A stretch of DNA of 64,000 nt from Petrosia ficiformis (Eukaryota > Porifera > Demospongiae > Haplosclerida > Petrosiidae): contig OX345642.1 in the NCBI GenBank assembly GCA_947044365.1, forward strand, positions 4,339,598 through 4,403,597, given 5' to 3'. The stretch's first letter is position 1. The number at the start of each line of letters is the position of its first letter. Under the pieces are notes generated by a model, which saw only the letters and a program-made list of their open reading frames with translations, was not told the DNA's origin and ran no database searches. This document shows, piece after piece, positions 43,087-53,901 of the stretch. A program made the translations under genes and the position numbers.

Positions 43087-44341
43087 TATATACACAGTAT
43101 TATAATATATCATTATGTGTGTGTGTGTGTATAATATATACCATCGGTGCTGCATTTAGAAAAGTTGCCAAATAGAGAGAAAACAGGTGTTTACTGAAAT
43201 AAAGGCCCCTCATCCATGTATGTAAGTATATGGCCAACTAGAGTGGTCTGGGGGGTATGTTCCCCAGGAAAATTTAAATTTTACACCCTCTGATATAGCT
43301 TCTGGTACATTTCACCACAAAAAATATTGGTGAGCCAGTTTGATATTACAAATTTGATATTAAAGAAAACTAACTCAATTAGCTATACCTATACTTTTGA
43401 TTCTTTAATTTTATGCATTGAAAGTCGCAAATTAATAATATAATTATGTTGAAACATTGCAAGAGGGAGCAGGATTTTAGAAAGGGGGGGGCACACATGC
43501 ACATGTATGGGCTATCAATCTCCATATATAATAGATATATATCTCATTATATATAATGCATCTCATGAAATTCTGACCAATGTGATTGCAGGAAAGGCGT
43601 CACCTGCCAGTGCTTTAATGCATGTGTGTATTAAGTCAATGTGCATTAAACCACTTATAGCACCCTTTAGAGTTCAAAACATGTTTTATTGTGGGCACTC
43701 AGGTGAGGCAAATAAAAGGCTCGATTTAAATAAAGCACTCCTTTCACTCGCGCATTATGTAATCTCACCCTTTATTGTCCCACCCTCGTGCCACATTAAA
43801 ACACGCATTGCACTGTAAAGGGTGCTGCGACTAAAACACACACATATATAATTATATATATAATTATAATGAATTCATAGTGCATAAATTTTCAATGGGG
43901 TGTGTACCTAGAGCCAATGCACATGCTCAGAAGGTGTGGCTTTCAAAATGGTGGACTGAAATCTAACAGGTACTATTAGTTATATGTATATATCATGGTT
44001 CATTGATCCATATGCATTACATAAACCTGCCAATTTTAAAAGGTTTGAAACGATATCACCTTTGGGTGATATAGTTTCAAAACTTCCTCATTGGCAGGTT
44101 TATATAACACATATAAACCTCTAAACCATGATATTTATATATATATATAATTATATATATATATACACACACATGTATATATATATATATATATATATAA
44201 TTATAACAAACAGTTACAGTAGACTTCCAAATATAGTTACATACTTGCCTTTATAATATCCACACAATTCATATTTAAGTTCTCAACGAATGGATTAATG
44301 GGCTTGGAGCCCCCACCTGTACGTTCAGTTCTTTCCACCAT
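32588..44341 (-). CDS. LPCAT: Lysophosphatidylcholine acyltransferase (LPCAT1/2-like) with EF-hands; frame broken at HX4D
   Basis: Acyl-CoA-dependent enzyme that re-acylates lysophospholipids at ER or lipid-droplet membranes. Fifteen exons from ATG 44341-44339 to TAA 32590-32588: 44249-44341, 41495-41634, 40991-41230, 39841-39975, 39638-39679, 38561-38619, 38043-38077, 36697-36751, 36414-36443, 36240-36292, 35936-36061, 35650-35800, 35027-35125, 33613-33823, 32588-32679. About 519 residues if the frame is continuous, against 534 for human LPCAT1. Seen in order: NPFVENL N-terminus; hydrophobic anchor; GFHWIKITGRP; PHSSIF/D (HX4D); LSRLDPKSR; LLIFPEG then VATNR; GAFSPKTPVQPV; LTLCQFHNAVEIE; YSPSEE; EF loops DSNKDGLISIED and DSDNDGIVTKYD. 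One extra T at about 41086-41089 puts TGA directly after HSSIF. Intron 1 has a GC donor. Confidence 0.9.
33028..33245. mobile_element. MITE-like element, R1 family (one end)
   Basis: Starts GGCCCATAGGGACATCCCTATG and carries GTGTCCACTTCGCGAGTATG, GTTAAGGAAGTTGTGTCATT, GGTCAATTAATGGGCGTGGC and AGAAACTGGAACTATGA, all as in the 13583 copy. The right inverted repeat is missing. In the last LPCAT intron. Confidence 0.65.
33910..34995. repeat. Inverted-repeat pair enclosing an unassigned minus-strand open frame
   Basis: Left arm (TATTGTCACGAGTCCAAAAG, GTATCCAACGAGTGATA) is matched in reverse by 34905-34990 (GGATACACGTATTGTATTGTC, GTATCCAACTCGTGATA). Between them is a minus-strand open frame of 114 codons (34426-34082) ending near a GT donor. 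It cannot belong to LPCAT, because the exons on either side (35027-35125 and 33613-33823) join directly in frame. Probably a non-autonomous element within the intron. Confidence 0.45.
36835..37345. mobile_element. F2-family foldback with a 105-bp tandem duplication
   Basis: Begins with the ACCACAGGTGGATATGAAACC block shared with 3236-3660. At 37060-37190 it forms a nearly perfect hairpin: GCATGGCTTC, CAGCAATATCAGACCTGAAC, GATAGCAGCCC, then the complement. The right arm and its tail (to GACGGCAGGTTTT) are then repeated once in tandem, 37136-37240 and 37241-37345. In an LPCAT intron. Confidence 0.75.
37430..37810. mobile_element. F2-related element with GCACGAGGGCC hairpin and AT run
   Basis: TATAACATGCCTACGAGTTT, GCACGAGGGCCAAAGGCCCG, AGTGATTATAAATCTGATAT and GCACTCGTAGG form an inverted repeat. 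The same block is at 42283-42400. The following TGTTTTCTGTTGATGGCAGG to CTTTGATGTTTCGC piece is also shared with 42480-42580 and, inverted, 61060-61200. Ends in AT repeats. Confidence 0.65.
38757..38823 (-). other. tRNA-like sequence (SINE head or tRNA pseudogene)
   Basis: On the minus strand: TCTGATGGTAAGAGTGCCTG (box A/D-arm-like) followed about 15 bases later by GAGTTCAATCCCTAG, a good box B. The anticodon arm is not clear, and no acceptor stem pairs. Similar in its first half to 11226-11297. Likely tRNA-derived repeat in an LPCAT intron. Confidence 0.35.
41988..42230. repeat. Near-perfect 240-base AT-rich palindrome
   Basis: ACGGCATACTGAATTACATA at the left is answered by TATAATTCAGTATGCCGT at the right. 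The inner steps also match (TAGCTACTGTATAATAATAT with ATTATTATACAGTAGCTA; GATATTTATATACACAGT with its complement). The centre is near 42105. Upstream of LPCAT exon 2, in intron 1. Confidence 0.9.
42231..43085. mobile_element. F2-family element cluster
   Basis: Holds a GCACGAGGGCCGTAGGCCCG hairpin, GTTTCGACGGCAGGTTTTAT, TACCATGGCTTCGAGGGATA with its inverse GAGAAGCCATGGTA, and GGGATATATGCCATATATAC. All recur at 3236, 36835-37810 and 61035-61280 in varied order. Non-coding; open frames here run across these repeats. Confidence 0.6.
44339..44341 (-). promoter_or_regulatory. LPCAT: LPCAT start codon
   Basis: ATG in the minus-strand context ACGCATGGTGG. Chosen because the 31 codons that follow end in NPFV-containing sequence, which in LPCAT family members lies near the N-terminus, and then splice in phase 0 to exon 2 (VISNALWLFPIRL). 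The stretch just upstream (44400-44450) has a small CpG cluster (ACGCGCGCGT on the minus strand). Confidence 0.8.
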
Positions 44342-44455
44342 GCGTCACAATTTGGATGGAGGTGTAGTCAAATTAATTTTGTACCGAGCATGCAGCAAAA
44401 CATTATACAGTCAGTGTACGCGCGCGTAAAGTAGGGCGTCTACGTCTACTAATAA

Positions 44456-44737
44456 CAAGAATAATATAAAACATTTTCATGAAAGAAGATGTAGGGATGT
44501 CAAAACCCAAAAAGCATGCAAACAAGGTTGGAAAGCTAACATAGGACCCAAAATCACTTCCATATAACCCTACATAAGTACTTACACTGCTATAAAACAA
44601 AATAGAAAGAGCTGTACTTATGTAGGAAGTGATTTTGGGTCCTATGTTAGCTTCCCAACCTTGTTTGCATGCTTTTTAGGTTTTGACATCCCTACATCTT
44701 CTTTCATTTTTATTGAAAATGTTTTTTATTATTCTTG
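44456..44737. mobile_element. Foldback element F1, intact copy at the LPCAT 5' end
   Basis: Arms start CAAGAATAATATAAAACATT and end with its complement ATTATTCTTG. They include GAAAGAAGATGTAGGGATGT, AAGCATGCAAACAAGGTTGG and GGACCCAAAATCACTTCC. The arms are about 125 bases and the loop is near 44590. About 115 bases upstream of the LPCAT ATG, so it is inside or next to the promoter. Confidence 0.85.
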
Positions 44738-45026
44738 TTTCCATTGTTTTTTTTTTCTGAATGGTGTGAATATGTTTTTGTAGATTGCAGAAATACTATA
44801 TATCATTATGAAATCATACAATCATAAATGCATTAAAATTTGTTCATCAATAAAGTCAGTCCTTTGTATTTATGTATTGATTATCATTCTCTTTCACTTA
44901 CAGATGACGTCTATTCTCTATTTCACTTACAGCACTGTCTGCCATCCTACAAGAAGTAGTGTCCCTGTGTCCAGTCACTGTGTCAACTATTCAGTATTCC
45001 AATGGTTATCATAGTATACAATATTA

Positions 45027-45326
45027 TTATACAATGGCTTTAATATTAATAATTATTATACTCATTATTATAAGAATGTATTTGCTCACAAATGTTATCA
45101 CTATGCTTATGAGCAACAAGCACATGGCGTCCAATTCGCGATTAAATCTGTAGTCGTTGAGACTGTCTTCTTTCATAGTATCTGTAGATATCACCTCGAT
45201 ACTTGTAGACCAGAATTTTACTATAAATGCAACTGGAATGGTGCTAGAATCATTGTGATATTTCAACAAACAAAAAAATGATTTGTCTGAAAAATAATAT
45301 GATGAAGATTTTGCCAGTTTTGCCAC
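45027..45326 (-). other. Unassigned minus-strand open frame with a hydrophobic C-terminus
   Basis: About 99 codons open, ending in MCLLLISIVITFVSKYIL, a possible membrane segment. No ATG at its beginning (it opens on GTG), so it would have to be an exon. A weak AG acceptor (CGTTAAG) precedes it. I recognise no family. Could be chance. Confidence 0.2.
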
Positions 45327-45429
45327 TCTACCTTAACGACAATCTTTGGCCATCTAGAAGATGTTGGTAGTCATAAAAACACTAGATATGAATAGGTATA
45401 TGGGTATTAAAACCTACCTGTATATATTA

Positions 45430-45985
45430 CCAGAGATTTCAGCTCATCACTTGCACTGTATGGCGACCATTGTTTTTCCGTGCCATCAGAGTATAGACCT
45501 TGTGCAGCTGACGTCAGAATGTTGAATTTTCCGGATATTTACCGTATTATGAGTGGCAAAAGTTTCTCTAAAAAGCGTACTTGGAATCATGAGCAGACAA
45601 TATGTTGTTCAATTCCAATTGGGAACTACCAGTCTGTTGAGATTCATCGACTTTCTGCTTGCAGTAGAGAGAACGCAGCAAATAATGGACTCTACTACAC
45701 TGTATTGTATAGTATCTTGCCACTCAAAATGGCGGATTTGCCGTATATTTCCGTGTTGGAGGACGTAACCGCACAAGGTCTACCAGTTGCGTAAACGCTT
45801 TACATTGTATGTTAAAACGCAATCCGCAATGTTCAAACGCATTTAAACTTTACATTGTGTATGTTAAAACGCAATCCACAATGTTCAAACGCAACTGTAT
45901 ATACTACCGTACTCTCTGACAAACTAAGCTTGAGATTTCACTGCACTCCCGGGGTGCTCCGGAAATTATAGTGATGTGTAATACT
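45430..45985. promoter_or_regulatory. CpG-bearing, promoter-like stretch with perfect CRE
   Basis: Higher in CpG than its surroundings. Contains TGACGTCA at 45509-45516 (a perfect cAMP-response element), an AAAATGGCGGATTT YY1-like motif near 45727, and two direct repeats of about 45 bases (about 45799-45892) built around AAACGC and TTTACATTGT. A plus-strand open frame (45480-45794) covers it. Whether it is coding or the first exon of an unseen gene cannot be decided here. Confidence 0.35.
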
Positions 45986-46859
45986 AGTAAATTTCTTTTT
46001 AAAGTTAGTAGTATGGTAGGTTAAAATATAATGAGGTATGGGAGAGAATAACAGGAAGAGACTTGTTATGAAAATTCTATAGTTTTTTCATCCGCAATAG
46101 TAACAGTCAATAAAAGGAAAAAGAAAGTTAAATATTTAGGCCAATTAAACTTTTCGAACAGATTTTTGAGGCCCTAGTATATATAGGTTTGGTGTTCACA
46201 AGCTTCACATTCTCACCCATGTAATTAATTAATAATTGCGAAATGAAATTTTGCTTGATGAACTACATAAATATGCAGTGATGTTGGATATACTGTCCCT
46301 CAATCTTCAGTGATTCTGTATTTAGTGTTTAAATAAGTTTTAAACAATTCTGCAAGATAATAATTTTGAACATGACCATATTTGAAGGATGAAATGTGTA
46401 TAAATAAATGTTCTCAATATTCTTTGATACTCTACATAGTACTCAGTAATTGTATCCATTTAAACTTAGAGGTATTGTTCATTACTACTAGTACTGTATG
46501 CATGTGATCATGCATGTCCAATCCAGCTACTTAAACTGATTCCCAAACTACTCAGTAATCAGTATCATGGTATCTCACATCACTATTCTACATGTTATAA
46601 TATAATCAGTCGATTCTCCAGTAAATGTTTTATAAACTATTACTGGAATAACTGCATGGCACTGTTGTTTGTTATACTAAACTAACTCAAGTGAAGTTTA
46701 GTGATCTAATTACATGTAAATATCTAATTGAAGTGGTAGATTTAATTCTAATTCTAATGAATAGATGGTAATGTTTGTGTTTGCCTACTTGGTGTTAAAA
46801 ATCATTTAAATTAAAATTCACTAAGTAAGAATTATAATAAAAACATATTTTGTATAATT

Positions 46860-47590
46860 AGAATTAATATTGCCCATCACTGTAATTCATGTACATTACA
46901 GTGATGGGCAATATAGTAAAGTACTAGACTCTAAACTCCAAATGTATTTGCCTATTCTGGAATTGAGACTGACTCCAAAACTGTCACACCTACATTACTA
47001 CTTACATATGTATGTGAATTTGGGATATGTTTTGCATAACGTCGAGCCTTTAATTAGATTATATACTTGTATGGTACTATTTATATTGTATATGGTTATA
47101 CATGTAGGTTGGGTTTCTGCTAGACTACAAAAACTGACTGACTGAATCGTAACACTACATGTACATGTACAACTTCATAATACACTTTCTACACATCACA
47201 AACATACATACATCAATTTATCCATCTACTACACATGTACATGCATATACATGTATATATAAATGAGTTCATTCACACACAAATGAGTACATGTACATAC
47301 ACTATATTATACATGTACATGAACACTGGATATGAATGAATCACATGTCATTGTGGCTATTGTGGCTGCTTGTTTGTTGTGTTTGTTTGTTAATTGTTTT
47401 ACGCCTTTTGCTAGCATGCTAGGCACTGTATCACTATACAACATGTACTGTATCTACCTATCTACTGATAACTTTGTACAATTACAGGACCTACTGTACA
47501 TCAGGGTTGGAGATAACACTACTGAAATGCACACTAATCTATATTCATTCGATGAGCATTTAAGTACTCCGGAAATGTTTAGTGATTGAT
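46860..47590. repeat. Segmental repeat unit (copies at about 56390-57760 and 58250-60300)
   Basis: CATTACAGTGATGGGCAATA, GTATTTGCCTATTCTG, GAGACTGACTCCAAAACTGTC, GGTTGGAGATAACACTACTG and AACTTCATAATACACTTTC recur in the same order at 58265-60240, and more diverged at 56395-57700. An open frame at 47332-47589 starting MNESHVIVAIVAACLLC falls inside. Its counterpart at about 60051 is shifted by indels, so it is probably not a gene. Confidence 0.8.
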
Positions 47591-47929
47591 GATATACTGA
47601 AAATCTCAATCAATACATTTTGGAGTATCCATATCGAATTTTCAATTAGCATTTTTGTCTGATCAACAACCAGTTTCAATTTTAGCAAGTTGGTCTTCTG
47701 ATAAAGCAAATAAATGAATAACTACAGAAGAAAGATAAGAGAAGCTTTGGGAGAGGTGTTTAAACAGTTGCTTTGAGCTGTTTCATTGTGATGACGCATT
47801 TGGAATTATGAGTCTACCAAATTCGTCTGATGTAGTTATTCAGTTATTGTACAAGTTTCAAGTTGATCATGATAATTGTAAATGTTAACTATCAACGTTG
47901 ACCGCATCATTAACATTGCTGTTGCTCTC

Positions 47930-48312
47930 ACTCACCACTTTGACGCTTTTAACGAAATGTGGTGCTTATTGCTGACCTACAGGTACATGTACACACGTAT
48001 ACACATGCATATGTACTACTAGTACACTAGTAAACTACAATGAAAATAGACAGTTCTGAATTACTTGTGCAATCACAATTTTATTACATCACAAATGTCT
48101 TAGACACCTCTCTGTGCTTCACTAGCCACTGCTAAATAAACTGTTAATCATTAATTTCAATGATTAAAACAATTGATTTAATTGCGTTTTTCTCCAAATG
48201 AAGTATTTATGAATAGTTTAATCGCTCACTGTAGCTTTGTTGATTGTAATGTATAATACATCATTCCAGAGCTAAAGTAATGCTCTATTCAGGTAAGACA
48301 ACAAATCAATTT
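47930..48312. repeat. Duplicated upstream segment of gene 3 (matches about 60670-61010)
   Basis: GACGCTTTTAACG, GGTGCTTATTGCTGACCTAC, GTACTACTAGTACACTAGTA and GTCTTAGACACCTCTC are matched at 60690-60890. Part of the tandem duplication that also produced gene 4. Confidence 0.75.
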
Positions 48313-48444
48313 TGAAATCTTAATCCATAAGGTTGGTTTTCACAGAGCCGGTCACATCAATTACATTATTTTATATACATATTTATATATTTATATATAT
48401 TATATATATATATATTATATATATATATATATATATAATTATAT

Positions 48445-48498
<54 letters not shown>

Positions 48499-48535
48499 AC
48501 CGGCTCTGCGAAAACCAGTCTTATGGATCAAAATA
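48313..48535. mobile_element. Inverted repeat with long AT core
   Basis: GAAATCTTAATCCATAAGGT then TTTTCACAGAGCCGGTCACAT at the left; ATGTGACCGGCTCTGCGAAAA and TCTTATGGATCAAAAT at the right; pure TA repeats between. A further single arm lies at about 48835-48880 (GAGCCGGCATATAAT). Confidence 0.8.
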
Positions 48536-48922
48536 TAATTTGGAGATATGATCGAAAATAAACAGTTCTAAATTATTTGGGCGATCACTGTTTTATTACA
48601 TAAAAAGCTTCACAAATGTCTTACCTGTCTTCTGATACCTTTAGCAAGTCTCATAGACCTCTCCTAATCATTAGTTTTAATGGTTAAAAAATTAATTTTC
48701 TCCAAATAAAGTATTTGTGACTACCATGGTTTAATCGCTCGCTGTAGCTTTGTCTTTTACATGATTGGGATGTATAATAATATCACTGTAGAGCTAATTT
48801 AATGCTCTATTCAGGTAAGACAAAAAAATCTATTTTGAAATCTTGATCCATTAGACTGGTTTTCGCAGAGCCGGCATATAATATTATATATATATATATA
48901 TAATATGTATATATATATATAT

Positions 48923-48953
<31 letters not shown>

Positions 48954-49154
48954 GCCTAACAGCTGTTTCTCATACACACCAAACTGGATATTCTGCCATT
49001 AACACTTTAAAGACTTGTATATTCAGGCTTTCACAAATTTCTACTCAACTATACAGTATTACAAATTACCACTGTTCTGTCAGTATCCATGTCCTTGCTG
49101 ATCCTGTAAGTTCCTCTTATGCATAGAGATAATAGATCAATTGACGAGCTCTCG

Positions 49155-49167
49155 GTAACCAGGCAAC
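49155..49167 (+). promoter_or_regulatory. RFX-type X-box upstream of gene 3
   Basis: GTAACC-A-GGCAAC: both half-sites of the RFX consensus (GTNRCC and RGYAAC) with a one-base spacer, 130 bases before the ATG, in a short CpG-rich stretch (GCGCGCATAGGCGTGCGCGC). The identical motif is at 62972-62984 before gene 4. Confidence 0.5.
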
Positions 49168-49297
49168 ACAACGTACGAGTAAATGCGCGCATAGGCGTGC
49201 GCGCGCTTGTAGGTGTGGTTTTAGAAGCGTATATAATTTATGCGATAGCTGTCATTATTGAAATAGCCGGAGGAATCTGTTGTGCTCTTTAGCTAAA

Positions 49298-52200
49298 ATG
49301 TTTATAACTATTTTTATTCTCTTGCAGTGTTTTGGAGAAGTTTCAAAAGGTAAATTTTAACAATATAACATATATATATATTACAATTATATATATCATC
49401 TTACGTTTCAGATGAATGGCAGAATCACTGTACGAGTATTGTTGTCAAAAATATTACTAATTCAATAGCACTTTATTGGACTTCACATGAAATTCAGGAG
49501 GTTTGTTCTTGTATGTATGTACTATGTTTATTTTGATGTGTTTCTGTCCACAAAGATAACTGGCAATAGTCACACAGGAACATGTACAAATCTGCATCTG
49601 AGGATTGACCATGTTGATCATCAGCACTACCCTATGGTTGTTACTCAAGGAGTGCTTGCTAATCACACAAAATCGAAAGATACTTTTTCACTATCTCAAG
49701 GTGAAACATTGATAAAAGAGTTCATGAAATTTGAACAGTTGGAAGGTAAATGTGAAATACATATAGGGCTCTACAATTTTAGTGACATGCATTATACTTA
49801 TATAAATATACATACGTACACATGGTATATATATACTTTTCACCTACGTATATCTGCCTATATAATTATAATTAATTTTAATAAATTCAATATCACCATA
49901 CCTTGCAGGTGAACAGCAGAAACAATGTACGAGTATTGCTGTCAAAAATATTACTAATTCAATAGCACTTTACTGGACTTCACATGAAATTCAGAAGGTT
50001 TGTACTTGTATGTACGGTGATGTGTGTATTTTGATGTGTTTTTGTCCACAAAGACAACTGGCAATAGTGACGTAGGAACATGTACAAATCCTCTAAGAAG
50101 TCGTTATGTTGATCATCAGCACTACCCTATGGTTTTTACTCAAAGAGTGCTTGCTAATCACATGAAATTGAATGATATGTTTTCCCTATCTCAAGGTGAA
50201 TCGTTGATAAAAGGGTTCATGAAGTTTGAACAGTATCATCAGTTGGCAGGTAAATGTGAAATACATATTATAGGGCTCTACAATTAAATAGATTTAGGAA
50301 TATGCATTATAATACATTAATATACATCTGGTTTGTGAGACTATGTATACCTGCCTACATAATAATTGTAATACTTACCTCCACATTTTGTAGGTGTACA
50401 AGAAATATATCTGTTTAAAAATACTACTCTCAATTACACTACACTGAACTGTAGTTTGGAAGAAAATGAGCATCAAAAAAAATATAAGGTTGGATAAAAA
50501 CTCAGCTATTGTATGTATTTTGATGTAATTCTATCATCAACACAGATAACTGGCAACAGTCAGAATAATTGTGTCGGCACATGTACTAAAGTACAACTGA
50601 GGTTTGGCCATGTCAACCAATACTATCATATTTTTGCTACTCAAGGAAGATTTCTAAAGCTGAGACCTATTAAGAAATTTAATTTTACTTTTTCAATGGC
50701 TCACACAAACGGAATATTGATAAAGATGTTCAGGATACTTGAACATTACACCCAACTGGCAGGTAAATGAAAGTAGAAATATGAAGCAGTCTGGTTATTG
50801 TTACATCTATTACAAAATGCATCTACAATTATAAATATACATATACATTCAAAAGGTCAATTAAATTCAGCTTGTCAGCAATGATTCTGGCAGCTGGTTG
50901 GAATAACATCTATGTTTCTAGAAGCCTCTATACTATAATATAGCATATTCGATAAATATTTAATACTTGTGATACCAACAATTATATGCCTACACACATA
51001 ATAAGTACATAAAATTATAATCATGCAATGCATCTTATAGCATAAATATCTACGTACTTCATATCAATTTTTATGTATAATTATGTACAGACATACTACA
51101 TAAATAATTATGTACGTGCATAATAAATAATTATACAAAATAATTAATAAATAGGTAGTAATCACAAGATATACACATAATTTGAAAATGCAATTTCTCT
51201 TTTGACTAATAGCTAAGACTTTTGGTTTCCATTCTCCACTATCAAATGAAACCAAACAATGGAAAATACAAACATCTTTTGAATGTCAATATGTTCAACG
51301 GGGTTACTTCATTGGAATCATGGTTCTTCCAATTGGCATTTTACTACTATTCATTGAAGTGACATGTTCCTGTGGAAAGGTTATCTCACAATTGATACAA
51401 AGTCGAAAAGAGGGACACTATACTCAATTGAGGTACATGTATAGTATGTATTAAAAGCACATACCATACAAAAAAATGTTATAAAAGAGTGCTACTGCAA
51501 TGAAAATACAATAGCATTCTTAAATAAATGAGGTAATTGAAGAAGCACAACAGGCTGAAATACTAAATGTTTATTCTAAGAGCTAACAAAAACAACATAG
51601 AGATCTAAATTAAATTCATTAAATTAATGCTTGTTCAACTAGAATTTATGTTTTTTTTTTCTTACAGAAAAACTACTCATAAGATATCTCTGAACAAGCC
51701 AGAAATGTCTCATCTCAATAAATCCTCTCCACATCAAAAAATAAGTGATAACTTTTGTCCATTTCCTTATGACCTCTCAAGTGACAACAAATATCATGGA
51801 GAATCTCCAGTCTCTATATCTTCATCAGAAGTAAAAAGAGAGCACAGGGATCTGAATGCTTTACTAAATGATAAACTGGTTACTCAAAGCAATGACAATA
51901 AATCTACTGTGCATTTCAATGAAAACATCATTTCTGAATCAGTCAATCTCCTTATTCCACTTCATGAATCTGTTGAACAGAATGAAGCATCAAAACATCC
52001 TTTCCGCTCTCTTTCTCCTGTAGTACCAGAAGGAAAGAAAGAACATGAATATCCAATTTTAAAAACTTTTAAAACTGAAAGCATGAATACTGTTTCCATG
52101 ATGCATGCAGAACGTGTATATATACCACCTACTACACCGCCATCATGTCAGTTGGAAACCATCCTTGAGATCGAGGAAGAAACAGATATTCCTCTCTGTT

Positions 52201-53764
52201 CACCTACTTTAGGTAATTTCAATTCTGTTGTAACATACTTAAGTAGGGATGGCGATAAGCCTAAAAAGTAGTATTGCATATTATAACATCACAATAATTT
52301 GAAATAATAATATGCATGTTATGTCATTACTCACAAAGAGCATTGATTGAATATTAATTAACATCTCTGTTTCTTTGTCTATTCTTAGTGGAAACCAAGC
52401 ACAATGTAGGATCTAAATCTGCTACTCATAGCAATTCAGATCAATACCATCAAATCAAAACACATCAGTTCACTCCAGGAAAATACAGCAAAGAACCACT
52501 CCTGGACCCTCCAAATTCTAAATCAATTTTACCATCACATTCTTTTCTATCCAATACTGGATTTACATTTAGCCATGTTCCATTGTCAATATCCTATCTC
52601 CCTTCTTCATGCTACCTCCCCCGGAAATTATCTCCCCTCTTATATTCTACTGCAATTAGACTAAATGGGAATATAGCTTCAATATTGTACACCACATCAA
52701 AATCCTGTTACAATCCGGAAGCCATACACCAAACTCCTGTGTCAGGGTCTACTCCTAGTTATCTGTCCCAGACTGCCCATCGAAAAACGCAATCTAAACT
52801 CTCCTCTAATGAATCCATAACTCAAAAATGTCGTCTAAACTCTACACCACAGAGACCATGCTATGAGTCACAAACTAACGATTCTGCTGTAAATCCAGGA
52901 ATACTTCACGAGTACAAGAATCCAGCTAACAGAATAGATTCTCATGTTGTCCATTCAAATGGGCCATCTACACTCTCTATTGAGAATGATCATCAAATTG
53001 AACACACACGTTTGAGCACTGAAATCAAACTGAATCAAGAGCTTCCACATTGTATTCTTTCAGAAAGACCAAATATTCCTCTGCCTAAAGTTGTTCAATC
53101 ACCAAAGGTCATTGCAATATCAAAAAGTAACTCACTTACTCTTCCAAAACAATTAATTACTCCATGTGCTCAGAAACTGAATGAAGCTTATAGTAAGACC
53201 ATTGAAACCACAACAAGTGATGCAACTCCACATGTTACTCATTTCAGGGGACCAACTGCTCCTATTCAGAAACTGCATGTAGCTCACAATCCTTGTGCAA
53301 ACGCTCAAATCACAGCAAGTGACATACATCCACACAATATTCTTCCTAATAGACCAACTAATTCTCCCCAAAGACCAACTATTCGTCCCAAAAAGTCAAT
53401 GAAGAAATGCCTTCTTTGTCCAGTATGTCCAAAGTTTTTTGGAAGTATTAAGTCCTTTTTTACCAAAACTGCACCTCCAAAAACGTCTTTAGTCTCAATC
53501 AAACAACCCAATGACTTTGTCATTGATATCAACACGCTTAAAAGAGAATTTATAAGACAGGGGTTAGAATGTGATGCAACGCCTCATTCTAAAAGTTATC
53601 TGTCATGGCCATGTCTACCCTTACCTCGTTCTGACAGAGATTATCAAAACCCTCACACGTTTACTTCTATGTCTCCTAACGATCACAAGAGAAGAGATGG
53701 TAAACCTGGTCATATTGCTATTCAAATTGAGTTTGAATCAAATACTATTGGAACCTGGGTATGA
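49298..53764 (+). CDS. Unrecognised type I membrane protein with three ectodomain repeats
   Basis: Ten exons: 49298-49349, 49412-49500, 49556-49745, 49909-49997, 50054-50249, 50394-50488, 50546-50762, 51213-51432, 51668-52212, 52389-53764; 1,022 residues, all phases agree. Signal peptide MFITIFILLQCFGEVSK. Repeats at about 18-110, 111-205 and 206-309. The first two share CTSIxVKNITNSIALYWTSH and TFSLSQG or MFSLSQG; the third is diverged. All share ITGNS/TTGNS and GTCT with a conserved cysteine pair. Many N-glycosylation sites (NIT, NHT, NTT, NYT, NFT). Membrane helix about 341-358 (GIMVLPIGILLLFIEV), then CSCGKV. The tail of about 660 residues is Ser/Pro/Thr-rich and unstructured-looking, ending with a basic CLLCPVCPKFF piece. 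The start of each repeat looks fibronectin III-like, but the rest does not. AATAAA at 53902. Function unknown; a surface receptor is inferred. Confidence 0.88.
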
Positions 53765-53901
53765 AAATGTAACTTGAAATAATAATAAGCTGATTCCTAT
53801 TACAAAGAATAATCTGCATAATTATCATAAATTTGATTAATAATCTATCAATTGTACAACAATAATTACGTATTATTATGGTTTCTGTTATTTTGTTTAT
53901 C

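Noticed and set aside
47332..47589. 85-codon frame with a signal-peptide-like start (MNESHVIVAIVAACLLC)
   Set aside because: Lies in a segmental repeat; the matching copy at about 60051 is frame-shifted and changes sequence after MLGT, so no coding constraint is seen.
48333..49126. Frames rich in Ile and Tyr
   Set aside because: Translation of TA microsatellites at the centre of an inverted repeat.
49487..49912. 141-codon uninterrupted frame over part of gene 3
   Set aside because: It reads through the intron 49501-49555 and past the donor at 49746; the spliced model is supported by the same exon pattern in the second and third repeats and in gene 4.
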